Shown here in pieces: positions 1 through 11,681 of a stretch of 64,000 nt of DNA. The position numbers and the translations under genes are program-made. The stretch spans positions 620,001 to 684,000 of the forward strand of contig WPDH01000004.1 in assembly GCA_019137255.1 (NCBI GenBank), written 5' to 3'. The notes under the pieces were generated by a model. The model had not been told where the DNA came from. It saw nothing but the letters and a program-made list of their open reading frames with translations, and made no database searches. The DNA is from Corinectria fuckeliana. Lineage: Eukaryota; Ascomycota; Sordariomycetes; Hypocreales; Nectriaceae. How positions within the stretch are numbered: the stretch's first letter is position 1; each line of letters begins with the position of its first letter.

Positions 1-1158
1 AACAAGTTGGTCGATACGTGGTGTGGTTTTGGCTAAGCTTGCGTTTGGAAGCTGGGATGCTGCTTGGAGTGCTGCTGGTTGCTTTGTTGCACTTGTATTT
101 GTATGTCAATTAGGCAGATTCGTCGGCATCTTGTTTTAACAACGCTCACTTGACCCTAACCCCTCCAGCCTAGAAAAGCTTGTTGTGGGCTAGCAGATCA
201 TGCGTTTGAATAAACATTATCAAGCATTAAATATGGTATGCATTTTCCTAGCTTAAGAGTAAATCAGTTGCGCTTAAAATAGGTGGGTGGTGGGTTTCGG
301 AGGTAGAGGAAGTGGAAAGGAGTGGGATACTTTTAGAGGTTGCTGTCTTTGGAGTCCCTCTGATGGCAACAATTGTACGAGTCCCTAAAAGTAAGCACAG
401 GAAAGTATCGAGTATTCCCTGTATTTACATATATCCCCTGAAGAAGCATGCGATGTCCTGCCGGGCGAGTCTTGTCTGTCGAGTAAAGGCCCCTTTTTGG
501 TGTTGTCCTTGTTCGAATTGATATGTTATTAATAGTATCTTGCTCTTGTCTTGTCGCACCTCAAGATGCCCGGTGACGATCGCATTCATTATCAAAATCA
601 GGATCGATATAGAAGGACAGACAGCTTTAGACAAGTACTTAACCTAATCAGTGCACTTTCTGCAAATAACCCCAGGGCAAGAGAAGAGGCCAAGGAATAT
701 GATGGCCAATGAAGAATCTCATCCCCCAACCAGGTGGAGCTATTTATTTGCGCCGTGGATTGTGCTGGTTTGATGAAGTATGGAGACATGCTTGGTGATA
801 CAATGGCATTAGGGTATGGATTAGAAGTAAGACTGGTACCTCATGTCCATCATAATTACGGAGTACTTGCGGATACTAGGAATTTTGGTATAAATATCTG
901 GTATTTAGTCTGGCTATGTCACAGGGGCATTCGTTTCAAAACATGGGGGCGATCCTACAGCGCTCACGTCACTACTTAGGATGGAGCCTATGGGGGCACA
1001 GAGTCCAAGGTAAGCCACAGATACACCCACTGTATCTATCTATTTCTCGACTCTTATCTCGGCCGTCAGCTCTCTCTCGGTTCATATACAAATGAATAAA
1101 AACACCACCTCTACCAGGCATCGCAAACGTCGCGCATGTTTGGCCAAGCCCAGTGTCC
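1..1158. other. Intergenic, upstream of the GH47 gene
   Basis: No supported gene. The short open frames on both strands lack protein-like composition and splice-consistent extensions. A copy of the 10-mer TACGGAGTAC lies at 857-866. The last part is the presumed promoter and leader of the mannosidase gene. Confidence 0.6.
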
Positions 1159-2961
1159 ATGATGCTGTCCCGCAACAGAACCTTGATCTGGGTCGGCGGC
1201 TTGATGTCGCTGATGCTCATCTTCCTCTGGACCAGCCGCCGTCCCAGCGTCGTCGTTCTGGAGCACGACCGCACCCGGCCCATCGACTCCTCGGCGTGGC
1301 GACAGAGCGGCGACGACACGTATCTCTGGAGGACCATTGGCACGCATTATCAGCCCGCCTCCGCTGTGCAGGCCTTGCCCACCGGCACTCCGCAGGCCTT
1401 CCCCAAGGTTCAGACCACCTTCGGCACCGAGACGACGTCTAAACGCCAGGCGCGGGAGAAGCGTCGGAATGTCGTCAAGAATGCTTTTCTCAGATGCTGG
1501 AACTCGTACAAAGCTCACGCCTGGATGGCCGACGAACTCACCCCCGTCGCTGGTGGGAGTCGCAACCCCTTTGGCGGCTGGGCCGCGACCCTCGTCGACT
1601 CGCTCGACACGCTCTGGATCATGGACTTGAAGACGGAATTCGCCGAGGCCGTGGACGCAATTGGTGCCGTTGATTTCACCAAGACCGAAATGCCCGAGAT
1701 CAACACCTTCGAGACCTCCATCCGCTACCTGGGCGCCTTCCTCGCCGCCTTTGACCTCAGCGGCGACGTCCGTCTGCTGCACAAGGCCGCCGAGGTTGGT
1801 GAATTGCTCTACACGGCCTTCGACACGCCTAACCGCATGCCCATCACGCGCTGGGACCTCCATGCTGCTGCGCGAGGCGAGAAGCAGGAAGCCGGCGCCG
1901 GCGTTCTCGTGGCCGAGATTGGCAGCTTTTCCGTGGAATTCACCCGCCTCTCGCAGCTGACGGGGGACCCAAAGTGGTTCGACGCCAGTCAGCGCATCAC
2001 GGACTTGATGGCCGCCCAGCAGAACTCGACCGAGCTGCCGGGCCTGTGGCCGTTCGTGGTCGATGCCAAAGCGGAGGTCTTCAACTCCGGCTCGGCCTTC
2101 ACGCTCGGCGCCATGGCTGATTCCGTCTACGAATACCTACCCAAGATGGCGGCTCTGCTAGGAGGTCAGCTTCCAGTTTACCAGACCATGTACGAAAAGG
2201 CCATGGACGCGGCCATCCACAACGTCCTCTTCCGGCCCATGACGCCCACAAACGAGGACATTCTCGTCTCCGGGCAAGCACACACGGAAATAAGAAAAGG
2301 GGAAACGATCGTCAATCTGCAAGCCGAGGGTCAGCATCTCGTGTGTTTCCTGGGCGGCACCCTGGCGCTGGGCGGGAAGCTGTTCGCCCGCCCCGGCGAC
2401 GTCACCGTCGCGAACAAGCTCACAGATGGCTGCATCTACGCCTACAAGGCGTTCCCACATGGCATCATGCCAGAGACCTTCCACATGGCGTCCTGCGAGT
2501 CAAAAAAGCACTGCGAGTGGGACGAGAGCCGCTGGAAGCAGGCGGTCCTCCTACGGGCCAACGGCAAGGAAGGGAACATCGCGGTGGCGGACAGCATCAT
2601 CGCCTCGAAGCACCTGCCGAAGGGCTTCACGGACGTCCCGGATCGGCGATATACCCTGCGGCCAGAGGCCATCGAGAGCGTCTTCATCCTGTACCGCGTG
2701 ACGGGCCGCGCAGACCTCGTCGAGGCAGCGTGGGAAATGTTCGAGGCCATCGAGGAGAGCACCAAGACGGCGCTGGCCAACACGGCCGTGTGGGATGTGA
2801 CCGTCGCGGAGGAGAAGCCGCCGGCGGTGGGCTCGATGGAGTCGTTCTGGATGGGCGAGACGCTCAAGTACTTTTACCTCGTCTTCAGCGAGCCCGATCT
2901 AATCAGCTTGGACGAGTATGTCTTCAACACCGAGGCTCATCCCTTGAGGCGGTCAGTTTAG
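1159..2961 (+). CDS. GH47 class I alpha-1,2-mannosidase, type II membrane protein
   Basis: Mannosyl-oligosaccharide 1,2-alpha-mannosidase of glycoside hydrolase family 47, which trims N-linked glycans or helps misfolded-glycoprotein disposal in the ER/Golgi. Single exon of 600 residues, starting at the first ATG (a second follows at once); the open frame begins two codons earlier but without ATG. A hydrophobic segment at about residues 8-24 behind a short basic end suggests a signal anchor. The catalytic domain, about 105-600, shows the family blocks: SLDTLWIMDL (148-157), FETSIRYLG with E185, GAMADSVYEYL with D321, MPETF (438-442), RPEAIES with E503, and the C-terminal FNTEAHP with calcium-binding T591. 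C396 and C425 could form the conserved disulfide. Length is normal for fungal enzymes. The family is certain; the compartment (ER versus Golgi) is inference. Confidence 0.96.
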   Translation: MMLSRNRTLIWVGGLMSLMLIFLWTSRRPSVVVLEHDRTRPIDSSAWRQSGDDTYLWRTIGTHYQPASAVQALPTGTPQAFPKVQTTFGTETTSKRQAREKRRNVVKNAFLRCWNSYKAHAWMADELTPVAGGSRNPFGGWAATLVDSLDTLWIMDLKTEFAEAVDAIGAVDFTKTEMPEINTFETSIRYLGAFLAAFDLSGDVRLLHKAAEVGELLYTAFDTPNRMPITRWDLHAAARGEKQEAGAGVLVAEIGSFSVEFTRLSQLTGDPKWFDASQRITDLMAAQQNSTELPGLWPFVVDAKAEVFNSGSAFTLGAMADSVYEYLPKMAALLGGQLPVYQTMYEKAMDAAIHNVLFRPMTPTNEDILVSGQAHTEIRKGETIVNLQAEGQHLVCFLGGTLALGGKLFARPGDVTVANKLTDGCIYAYKAFPHGIMPETFHMASCESKKHCEWDESRWKQAVLLRANGKEGNIAVADSIIASKHLPKGFTDVPDRRYTLRPEAIESVFILYRVTGRADLVEAAWEMFEAIEESTKTALANTAVWDVTVAEEKPPAVGSMESFWMGETLKYFYLVFSEPDLISLDEYVFNTEAHPLRRSV

Positions 2962-3597
2962 GGCGAAGCGTTGCGAGACGTGTACAGTAGTTTATAGTTT
3001 TAGCCGAGCGTTGCCATTCAGTAGAATAATATTTCCTCTTTTCCTAAGCGTACGTTCTTAACAATATATCGACTTTGAAGGTTTAGACGCATCACTCCTA
3101 ACCCGAACTACCCTTCAAACGTAGGAAGCTGCGAAGCTTCTCTAAAATCGGTCCGTCATGGACAAAACAGGATCAAAGCATGCCTAGTTCTCATTGGCCC
3201 GTCAGGTTGATCAAGAGTGTGGATGCGCCAGTTCGAAGCGCCATTCAACAGCATTGCTCTTAAAAGCAGCGCGGAGAGCATTTGTGAAACAATGCTACCT
3301 CTCAATGAACAACCTTCCCGAGGTATTCTTGGAAGTGAATATGAGCTGGACTGTAGTCTCCAGCAGAAGATCACTACTACCAAGGAAATGTATAAGTAAG
3401 TCTCCAGTTGCCCTAGTAAGGATCTCTTAGTACGAAATCAAACATAATCTAACTTACTCCCAGAACCAACCATTCGGACAACCCGAACCTTTACTAAACC
3501 CCGCCCCCTGGATAGTTGTCGTGTCTGCATACCGGCAACCTCAATCTACCCCGTCTCAAAAGACCTTCTCTTCCGGTTGAAGAAGAACACTGTCACC
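2962..3597. other. Intergenic between GH47 gene and zinc-ribbon gene
   Basis: Short overlapping frames at 3156-3430 on both strands look random. The last 30 bases before the next ATG fit a leader with a strong start context. Confidence 0.5.
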
Positions 3598-3831
3598 ATG
3601 GGTTTAAAATGGCATTGTTTAAACCCCAAGTGTGTCAACGCACCAATTAACACAGGGAGCAGCTACTGCGGCACATGTGGCTACATATTTAGCAATCCGT
3701 TTTATTACTACGACCCGAATTACAACGCGAAAAAGCTGGCTGAAGCCAAGGACAAGAAGGAAGACGACGGCAAGGACAAGAAGGCAGATGATGGCAAGCC
3801 CAAGGACGGTCCGTCACAACCAACGACTTAG
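3598..3831 (+). CDS. Zinc-ribbon microprotein with acidic-basic tail
   Basis: A 77-residue protein with no intron. The ATG at 3598 sits in an excellent context (CACCATGG); the open frame extends upstream but has no earlier ATG. Residues 7-27 hold four cysteines spaced C7-X4-C12-X11-C24-X2-C27, followed by an aromatic stretch (FYYYDP, about 34-39), a typical small zinc-ribbon arrangement. The C-terminal half is a low-complexity run of Lys, Asp, Glu and Gly with imperfect DKK/DDGK repeats, probably disordered. I recognise no named family; zinc binding is inferred from cysteine spacing. It has no signal peptide or membrane segment, so a cytosolic or nuclear location is likely. The protein-like composition and start context favour a real gene, but transcript support is lacking. 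Confidence 0.6.
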   Translation: MGLKWHCLNPKCVNAPINTGSSYCGTCGYIFSNPFYYYDPNYNAKKLAEAKDKKEDDGKDKKADDGKPKDGPSQPTT

Positions 3832-4086
3832 CTCCTGATTTCTTCTCCAAGGAAGTTGAATAGGACCAGTTTTGTAGTTGCTCTTGCACCAGAGAAGAGA
3901 GGTAGGCTTTTGCGTTTGTCTACTGTTGAGAAAGCGATTGCTCTTACGAATAAGTGTCCCGTTGCTCTACAATGACGTGTATTGTCCCTCCACATAAAAT
4001 GTCTTCTCAAGAGTAGCTTTTATAATATGTGAATTGCCTAGTTTAGACGCTAATATTCACTTGGTACATTCCGGTAGACCGATCAA

Positions 4087-5203
4087 ATGTTCCTTGGCAA
4101 TTTGACAATATTCGGGGGTTCTCAAGGAATTGAGCGCAAGGACGGCAAGCCTGCCAAAATTGCTCCCGGTGTTGAATTCTATATTGCTGCGACTTCCCTT
4201 TCCGAGCAGCATATTGCTGAGGAGGCCGGTGACTGGCAGGTTCTGCTTGATACTAGTGCCCATGCTCTCCCCTCTGGATGTAGGCCGTGTATTAGCCTGG
4301 GCACTGGTCTCCTTGAGGATAACGAGGTTGTATACCGGCCAGCAATAGAAAGTTTAAAGGGCGTCTAGGGTCTACTTCGCCAAGGCTTACCTCGCCAGCC
4401 CTAAAGTCGTTGCTGCTAGTGTTCTTCAGGGTAAGATTGCTAGTCCCGGTTGGTATCAGAAGCCTGAAGGTGTTGAGAAGGTCGTTATCGGCCAGGGAAG
4501 CGGCGACCATGTTGCCGATAAGGCTCTGTCTGTTGAGGATGCCCTCGATAAGATGATTGGTCAGGCCGAGGGCATAATGGCCGCTGCTGAGGGCACTGGT
4601 GAGCAGTCCAGTCCCGTCGCCGCCGAGGACGAAACTTGAACCGACGTTCTCCCTGGCTTCCCCGAGAAGATTGAAGGCGAGATTGTTTTCTGTGGAGGTG
4701 ATAACATAGATACTTATGGCATCTACCCAAGTTCGATGGGCCTTTCACGGAATCCAAATCTTAAACTGATTATTGAATAGGCAAGTACACCTATCAGGAT
4801 AACGTTCCTAAGGAGAAAATGGCCGAGGTGTGTATGGAGAACTATGATAGAGAGTTTTTCAAGATTGCTAAGGCTGGTGATATTCTCGTCACGGCTTCAA
4901 CTTGGCTGTGGCTCCTCTCGTGAGCAGCTCAGCCGTGATAGCATCAACAATGTTCTTGTGACTGTCGAGGTGCCTCGTCTTATACAGCGCCTTCGTGAAA
5001 CTTACAGGGACGACGCTGAGAAACCCTTGACACGCCGCACCGGCTGGAAGCTCCTCTGGGACGTCCGCCGCTCCAAGGTTGTCGTTATTGAGAAGGACGG
5101 CTCCTCCTGGGAGAAGAAGGTCGGCGAGCTGCCTCCCAACGTGCAAGAGATTATTACCTGCGGCGGTCTCAGGGAGTGGGTTAAGTCTAAGATTGAGGAT
5201 TAA
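4087..5203 (+). pseudogene. Homoaconitase (LYS4-type) remnant, 3' half
   Basis: Across several frames one can follow the C-terminal half of homoaconitase, the mitochondrial Fe-S enzyme of the alpha-aminoadipate lysine pathway. Recognisable pieces in family order: IAPGVEFYIAAT and the iron-ligand region, here SGCRPC rather than the usual CGPC (4160-4290); a block around GWYQKPEGVEKVVIG (4380-4630); PEKIEGEIVFCGGDN (4658-4705); the YTYQDNVP block after 4780; GCGSSREQ (about 4900-4925); and LTRRTGWKLLWDV to the C-terminus (5020-5203). Lesions include frameshifts near 4320-4370, a stop near 4637, a frameshift near 4890, and an in-frame loss of roughly 20 residues that joins GCGSSREQ to SRDSINN. 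The N-terminal half with the first cluster cysteine is missing. It cannot encode an active enzyme; a functional copy presumably lies elsewhere. Confidence 0.85.
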
Positions 5204-8083
5204 AAGTGAGGATGTTCTTACAATTGCTATATATTTTCTGGGTACTAAAACAAAATACACGTTCTCCTTGCAGTCTGCTGGGAATTCCAGGCTGAATGTA
5301 ATCGAAGACGAAATCTTGAGTAATTCTTGGTTTGATAACTCTCTAGAATGCTCTCGCATTTTCTTGCTCTTTGCCTGTCAATGAGATGAGGGTTTGGGTG
5401 CTGAGAAGAAGGATAAACCCAATCCTGCTCGCCAGGACCCTGAGATGATTTGGCGGCTGAGCCATCAAAAGTTCAAGGCTGATCCGTGAAGAGATAGTTT
5501 AGCTTTTAGCGAGCCCTCGTCATACTCGACACATCTCCGGTTTGGATCTTTCGGGGCATCTAGTAGTCCGCTGAATGGCCGTAGTAGAATCTTGAGGGTT
5601 GCGGCGTAGTTGATTTTCTGCACTCTTGTTGCCTTGCCCAAGAACCCGCAGTGGCCTGCCTCCAAACACTTGGACATTCTCGCCTGGGTTCTCGGCTTGC
5701 ACTGGCATTCATTTCTTACCCCGCTGAGCTCGAACTTGGCTTCTGCACCTGTGAGGGTTTGAAGTTCAAGCGTTTGAGGCCTTCCTAGCCAAAGGCGCTA
5801 CTCGTTGAGGCCGGGTTGGCTTGAGCGGCTTGTGCCATATCACGTACAATGCCTCCACCAGATGGAAACGGCCCGTTCCGTCTTGGCTGCTTTAGCCGCT
5901 TCAGTACCAGTTGTGGTGAGCGCGTCATCAATGTCTTTGGGGGCCCGAAGTTGGAGGCAAGCTCTTTTGATGTCCGGTCGGCGGTAATGAATGAAACCGG
6001 AGTGTTTTTGATTACCTGACAAAGAGGGGGATATAGTCTTGATAGTTGCTAATGTTCTATGGAAATCAAACACCGGGATTGCTATTAGAGTTAGTGGCTG
6101 CCCGTAAGAACTAGTATTGAGATCTACTTTATAGCCGCGCTGGCCCTAAGAATGAACGTGTTGTACTCGAAATCACTATTCGAAACTTCCTTCTATCTAA
6201 ACCTAACCATCGAAGAAGCTTTTCTCCTGTCCGGTGGTAATGAGAACTGCCTAGAGTGACATAGGCTAACCCTGTATCATTGTTGAACGAAACGACAAAG
6301 AGGGCCTATATCTCGGCGGCTGCTCTACAGGTGTGCCTATCTTCTCCTCGCCCATGAGTGGGGAAAGGTATTGCCTTATCAACGGTATGATCAGTAGAGT
6401 TCAAAGGTAGTTTGAGAGTTGACACAAAGATGGTCGAGTAGTTGTACGAGCGACACCTAGGCCGGAAATTATACCGAGTGATGAGACCGTCGTTCTGCTC
6501 ATCCTACTTGTCTTAGTGCCCTGTTCTGAAAGCTCCGTCCATTAGGACCGCTGACGGCCATGTCGAATTTGGATAATAACCCTCAAAGCTAAATATGAAT
6601 AAGGATTTGGTGAAGGGACTGATATGTTCTGTGAAAACGAGGAGCAAGGGCGAGGGACGGAGGCGCAGCGCACCCAAGGCATACGCTGGACCAAGGCTTT
6701 TGAGGCGTATCAAGTGATCATGTAGCAAGAGGAAATGAAACCTTGAACCAATAATGGGGTGAGGAGAACATCTCAACTGCACCTACTTGATAATTGGTAT
6801 CGTGAATGCCCCCCCATGAGCGCATAATCAGCCGTAGTCAACTGGACGACATAAGGAAGTCCACTTCGCTCACAGGACAACACAGATTAGTACAACACAG
6901 ATTAGTACTACTGGTTATAGTATTACGATGTATTTGACATTACAACTTAGCAGCTGGAAGACATAAACGGATATTATTGAGCTGCAATTGTGTCCTAGGG
7001 CCGTTTCCAGGAGGCTCTTGCATTAAGCCTTTGGGAGTTCTTCTACTAGATATCCAAATTTTGATTTGTCATAGATCCAGAGTAGATTCCTCAAGTCTGG
7101 GGTTCCTGAAGTGAACATTATCACCAATGCTCTGTTGAATATCTGATACGACAGGGAAGCAGGCCGTCGTGAGGGTGAGTAATGGGATATCAAACCGTTC
7201 GTCATGAGGACAATGACTCAAGAAGACGACCACAATACCAACCAGCTACACGATGAGGGCTTGGTCTTGATTGGGCCCGGCCATTCAACTCAAGAAGGCG
7301 ACTTAGCAACGCCCACTAGATATATTCGATTAGTTATAATACTCGAGGAATTCCGAGCCCCGAGCATTGCGTGACTAACATGAAGACCGCGAGGGAAGTA
7401 AAAGTGAAGTACTCGATCATCATATTCGTTGAACTCGTTATAGCGAAATGATTTTACTGGTTAGTGAAGCTCTTTCGTTGCTTCCCCAAATACTGAAAGG
7501 GAAAGATACAGAGCAAATGCAATTCCATGACTTAACTGCAAATAAGCCATTGTTAGATAACCGTCATCTTGTAGGAATAAGTCCAATTCACTCTATGTAC
7601 TTAGTAATTGATAAGGTTATGTACTGGAGGGTTGTGTACAAGTTACTTGAATGTGTTGATGGACTTGTTTATCAGCAATTTAGGCATCCATCAATACCTC
7701 CAGTCATACCTCGCGCAAGCACTGCCACAAATCTTAGCTTGGCGGCCCGTCACACTTTTGAGAGGAAATGGAAAAAGGCCCGTGACGTAGGATATCACGC
7801 TCATGCAGGATTCATCAACATCACCCACAATCCGGGGACGGAGCTAGACGGCACCCCGGCCCATGCCCGCACTATCGAACACATCCATCAAAGTGGCGGG
7901 CGCAAGGCGAGAGGACATGGAGAGAAGGGACCGCAAATCCGACAAATCAGAGACGAAACGTGCCCGGTGGGCTCGGTACCATGGTGGTGACAGGTTGGGT
8001 ATGCGTGTTAAGGTCGGCCAATGACGATGGCATTTTGGAAATCCGGGGGCTAGATTAGCCGGGCTGTCAGTCCGACATTGATA
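5204..8083. other. Degenerate, mostly unassignable sequence
   Basis: No intact gene. Some stretches look like decayed coding DNA, for example a plus-strand run at about 5850-5985 reading a protein-like segment ending before a stop near 6020, and blocks at 5400-5490 and 5600-5720, but I cannot name a family. The open frame at 7448-7990 (180 codons) has unconvincing composition. Several parts are AT-rich, fitting relic sequence next to the homoaconitase remnant. Confidence 0.4.
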
Positions 8084-8222
8084 CAGTGGGATGCAGAAGA
8101 TTTGAACCCTCTTTAAGTCACTAGTCACGTGCCGAGAATTTTCAGTGTGTGTCTATTACTTGATTAGGTTAGTGTCCACTTTCAGTACTTGAAAACGGGC
8201 TCAAACTTTTTGCACCCCACTG
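8084..8222. mobile_element. 139-bp MITE, Tc1/mariner-like, TA target duplication
   Basis: The element starts CAGTGGGATGCAGAAG at 8084 and ends in the inverted form of CAGTGGGGTGCAAAAA at 8222. Aligned inward, the two terminal repeats agree at 21 of the first 26 positions, and all five differences are A/G transitions. Both ends are flanked by TA (8082-8083 and 8223-8224), the target duplication of Tc1/mariner (IS630) transposases. It has no coding capacity, so it is a non-autonomous miniature element. The left repeat contains GGTTCAAATC on the minus strand, which resembles a tRNA B-box by chance or descent; no tRNA can be folded here. Confidence 0.8.
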
Positions 8223-9626
8223 TACGTAGTGGGAGTTGACGTGGCCAAGCGGCGTCGCGAAGTCACGTCACGTTGCGGACTACTGATGTACCTGGATACT
8301 ATCGGGGTATAGATACAGTGTCTTCTCCTCGAGAATGAATGGCCGTTACAGTCCTCATTATCCGTTGCGTCAGGACTCGGCATGTGTTGCTAATGTCCCT
8401 GACCTACTATGAAGTGGTGACACAAATTACGTATGCGCATGCGCATGAGCACTCGGTCTCCGCGAGGTTCTCACTTCACCATTCCTTCAACAAAGACCGA
8501 GGTGGAAACAATGTGGAAGCCAGGTACGTAGTAGAAGACGAAGAAGAATAAGAAGAAGAAGCAAGTCAACGTCCTGTAGCATCAGAGGAGGTGTGGAGGC
8601 GACGGGGGTCCTCCGGCGGGTCCGTCCCTCCACCATCCGCCCCCTATCCATTGGAATCCCCTGTCGTCCCAACTGCTAGCTCAGAACTTGGTCAGCATTT
8701 GCTACTACGCACTGAGAGAAATGGACCCGTTGTGGTGAAGTAGCGCGACGTAAAGTGGTTATTGCGATCTCGGCTCAGCAGGTTAGAAGTCACTTGGAGC
8801 GACTAATTTAATTGGTATTCGACAGCGGAGGAGATGGATTTGGAGGTGCTGTTGGGATAACTTGACAGCTCGAGGGTTCGGAAGGGCAAGGAGGTGGCTA
8901 GGTGAGACACCGAATGATGTCACGAAGACTTGGCTTGACAGCTCCCCAAGTTTGTTTCAGGTGATTATGACCAGCCATGGGCGTCGGGGACAAATGGAAC
9001 ACCCCAAGAAGGACGTCTACATAGGTCTAAGTAGTAGATAGATTAGGTCGGGGAAGTCTCGGGTGTGATGAGTTGAGTGACGGCTTCTTGGACGCCGCCG
9101 CTTCTGGCGCGTCGGAGGAAAAAGGGTGACAGGCTGCGGGCATTGGCACTGTGTGTCGACAATGGCTGTCTGTGTGATGGGAGTTGAGGGACGAAAGCTG
9201 CAGCGGGCCAGCAAGCCGAGCCGAGCCAAAGCTCTAGGAGGGTCCGAACCGGAAAAGATGGCTAAGACGGGCGCTTCACGATCTCCGGGATTGACCTCTT
9301 TCGTATACTGGCGTCATGGCTGAAGATGAACCTGACTGGCTGGTGGTAGGGGATGCCCGAGCATCGAACCATCCTGGCCCAAACCGGCAGCGGGTTTTGG
9401 TGGCCAGACGCTGAGGGTGCGACGCTGAGGTGTCATCAGGAGGTCGAGGTACCGAGTTTGTCTCTTACCATGTAAGATGCGCGATGTACGAGGTAGGCGG
9501 GGGAGTGAGTGAGACAACGGAGACGGAGAGAGAGTGATGAATGACGACGACATTTGCCCAGCTCTGGGCTCTGGGCGCGACATGGTTGCGATTCCATTCC
9601 GTCTCAACCCCAGCGGGCCGTCTCGT

Positions 9627-9658
9627 AACGACAATGACAATGACAACGACAACGACAG
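9627..9658. repeat. Short tandem repeat, AACGAC/AATGAC units
   Basis: Five imperfect six-base units (AACGAC and AATGAC) in non-coding sequence. Confidence 0.75.
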
Positions 9659-11632
9659 TCTAATAGCAATAACCCTCCTGGGATTCCGTGTGAGCTATGG
9701 CGATGGCGACCGGCCCGTCTTGCTGCTACAGATACGACCGCCGAGATGAGATGGAGACGGGATTTGTCGGTGTAATATCTTGCGTTCTGAAGGAGAACCC
9801 ATTGCACTGGGTACGAGAGGTCGAATGCTACTCTGTCATGTGGGGGATAGGACAGTCACAGGCAGTGACCCCAGCAGTTGGGTGCGCATCCGGATGGAGG
9901 GTAACTAGTGGATATAATCCTTGTCTTGACACGTCTTCTTCCATTTTCTACACAGTGATTAGCAAGAGAGAGCCTCTTTGGCTGTCGAATGGAGCGATTT
10001 GAGAGTACGGTGTGGCCGGACAGTTTGGAGAAGCCTTACGATCCACGAGCTAGGGGGTGAATGGAAGGGATGTTACAGAGTATACGAAGTACACAAAGTA
10101 CACGAAGAGTTTCCCATTCTAAGATAGCCGAGGATGAGCTGAATCTGGAACTGGCACCCTCGTGAGAAGGGAAAGGAGAGCGGTGACTGGCTAGCGAGGT
10201 GTAAGTCCAATTTGGTGATGGAGGCTGCAGAGATCTGCGGCATGGCGATGAGACATGGCGACGAGACAGGCGGTTAGCTAAGGAGAGATTCTATTCGTAA
10301 GAAGCATCTACCTACTAACTAAATACGTACGTAGACTGCAAAGAAGAGATGATGAGATGGCAGGCAATTACAGTACAGCACCGAGCATGGAGCAGCCCCA
10401 GCAGACGCACAATCGAACCCGCGGCGCCGGGAAAAAGGGGGGCGCTAGGAAGCGACAGTTGAGTGTTGAAATTTGGGCCCCCACAGCATCAAGATGAGTT
10501 CCACGGAGCTGGAGACGGCAGCCGAGGAGGGAAGTTAGTGAAGTGAGGAATACCTAAGCCATGGGAATGTTATTCATGTCGAGTGGGCTGTTGGGAGAGG
10601 ATGCGAAGATGCGAAGATACGAGAAGAGGCGACGAGGCGAGTGGGCAAGAGTGGATTCATGACGTCCAAGTGCGTCCAGGCAGTGGAAACCACCGAATCC
10701 AAACTTGACGCTTTATTAGACTACCAAACTACGTGACTTGGCGATTTGTAGTTTCTTGTGTCTTGGTTGGCGGATGTATTCCTCCAGTTGAGGCTATTTT
10801 ATGGTTCTTAGTGGGCCAGGCGTTCATACAAGGCGCGTCATCGGACGAAGACCAAAGCCAAGCATAATGGTTGACAGAATGTTTTCTGGGAAATGTAGTT
10901 GTTGGGTGGCAAGACAATCAGACAAGATGGAGCAGTGGATGGCACGAACGAAGTACCTGGACAGTAGGTTGTCGTGCTAATTAGGGCACTTTGGGGTCCT
11001 TAACAGCCTAGACGGGTACCCGCGAGCACTGAGCAGGCGGGAGGCCCAGAGCATCCCAGCCCCGGCATTCAAGGGGGCTCACAGGGCGTAAGGTCCAGCA
11101 GCTTCCAGCTTCCCGTCTGCGCTAAACGGATGGCGCGAGTTGGGACGGGAAGACGGGTGGGCTTCGGCCGAAGAGACCCCAGCATCCCATCCATCCATCC
11201 CATCCGGGGGCGAGTTGGCGACATTCGAATCTCCCGTCGGTCTTCCATGGGCTTGGCGGTACGGACCTGAACTTGAGGTACAGGACATGGAGGCGTGGGT
11301 ACCGTACCTGAGGGCTAGCCGAGAGGTACATAATCTGATAAGAAGCCGCCAACACCGACGCTGCAATGCATTGGCGCAGCTGTGCATGCGTTCTTCAGTC
11401 GTTCTTCGTGGTATTTTTTCTAGTTCACTCTACGAAGTACCAGAGTTGCTGCTTGTTGCTTGCTGGTCTCCTGGAAGTCGTTGTCGATGTATTCGCACAG
11501 TGTTCCCTGGCCCAGCTGCACTGGCAACCCACCCGTCCGTTGGCAACCCTGGGCCAGTGCCCAAGAAGACGCGGCACCCCCCCACACATCGTCATTTCAG
11601 TGCCCGTCATTAGCCCGGTTATCAAATCAAAT

Positions 11633-11681
11633 GGGGGGGGGGGGGGGGCGCNNAAAGCAAAGGGGGGGGGGGGGGGGGCGC
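11633..11681. other. Assembly gap (NN) inside poly-G tracts
   Basis: Two unknown bases at 11652-11653 sit between a 16-base G run followed by CGC and a 17-base G run followed by CGCC. The same word, G-run plus CGC, occurs on both sides of the gap, which suggests overlapping contig ends that were not merged. True length and content are uncertain. Confidence 0.85.

Noticed and set aside
1111..1863. 250-codon minus-strand frame
   Set aside because: Antisense shadow of the GH47 gene.
7448..7990. 180-codon plus-strand frame with ATG
   Set aside because: No domain, no supporting splice sites and irregular composition; lies next to other degenerate sequence and ends close to the MITE.
8094..8115. 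tRNA-like B-box (GGTTCAAATC on the minus strand)
   Set aside because: No matching A-box, acceptor stem or anticodon arm; it is part of the MITE terminal region.
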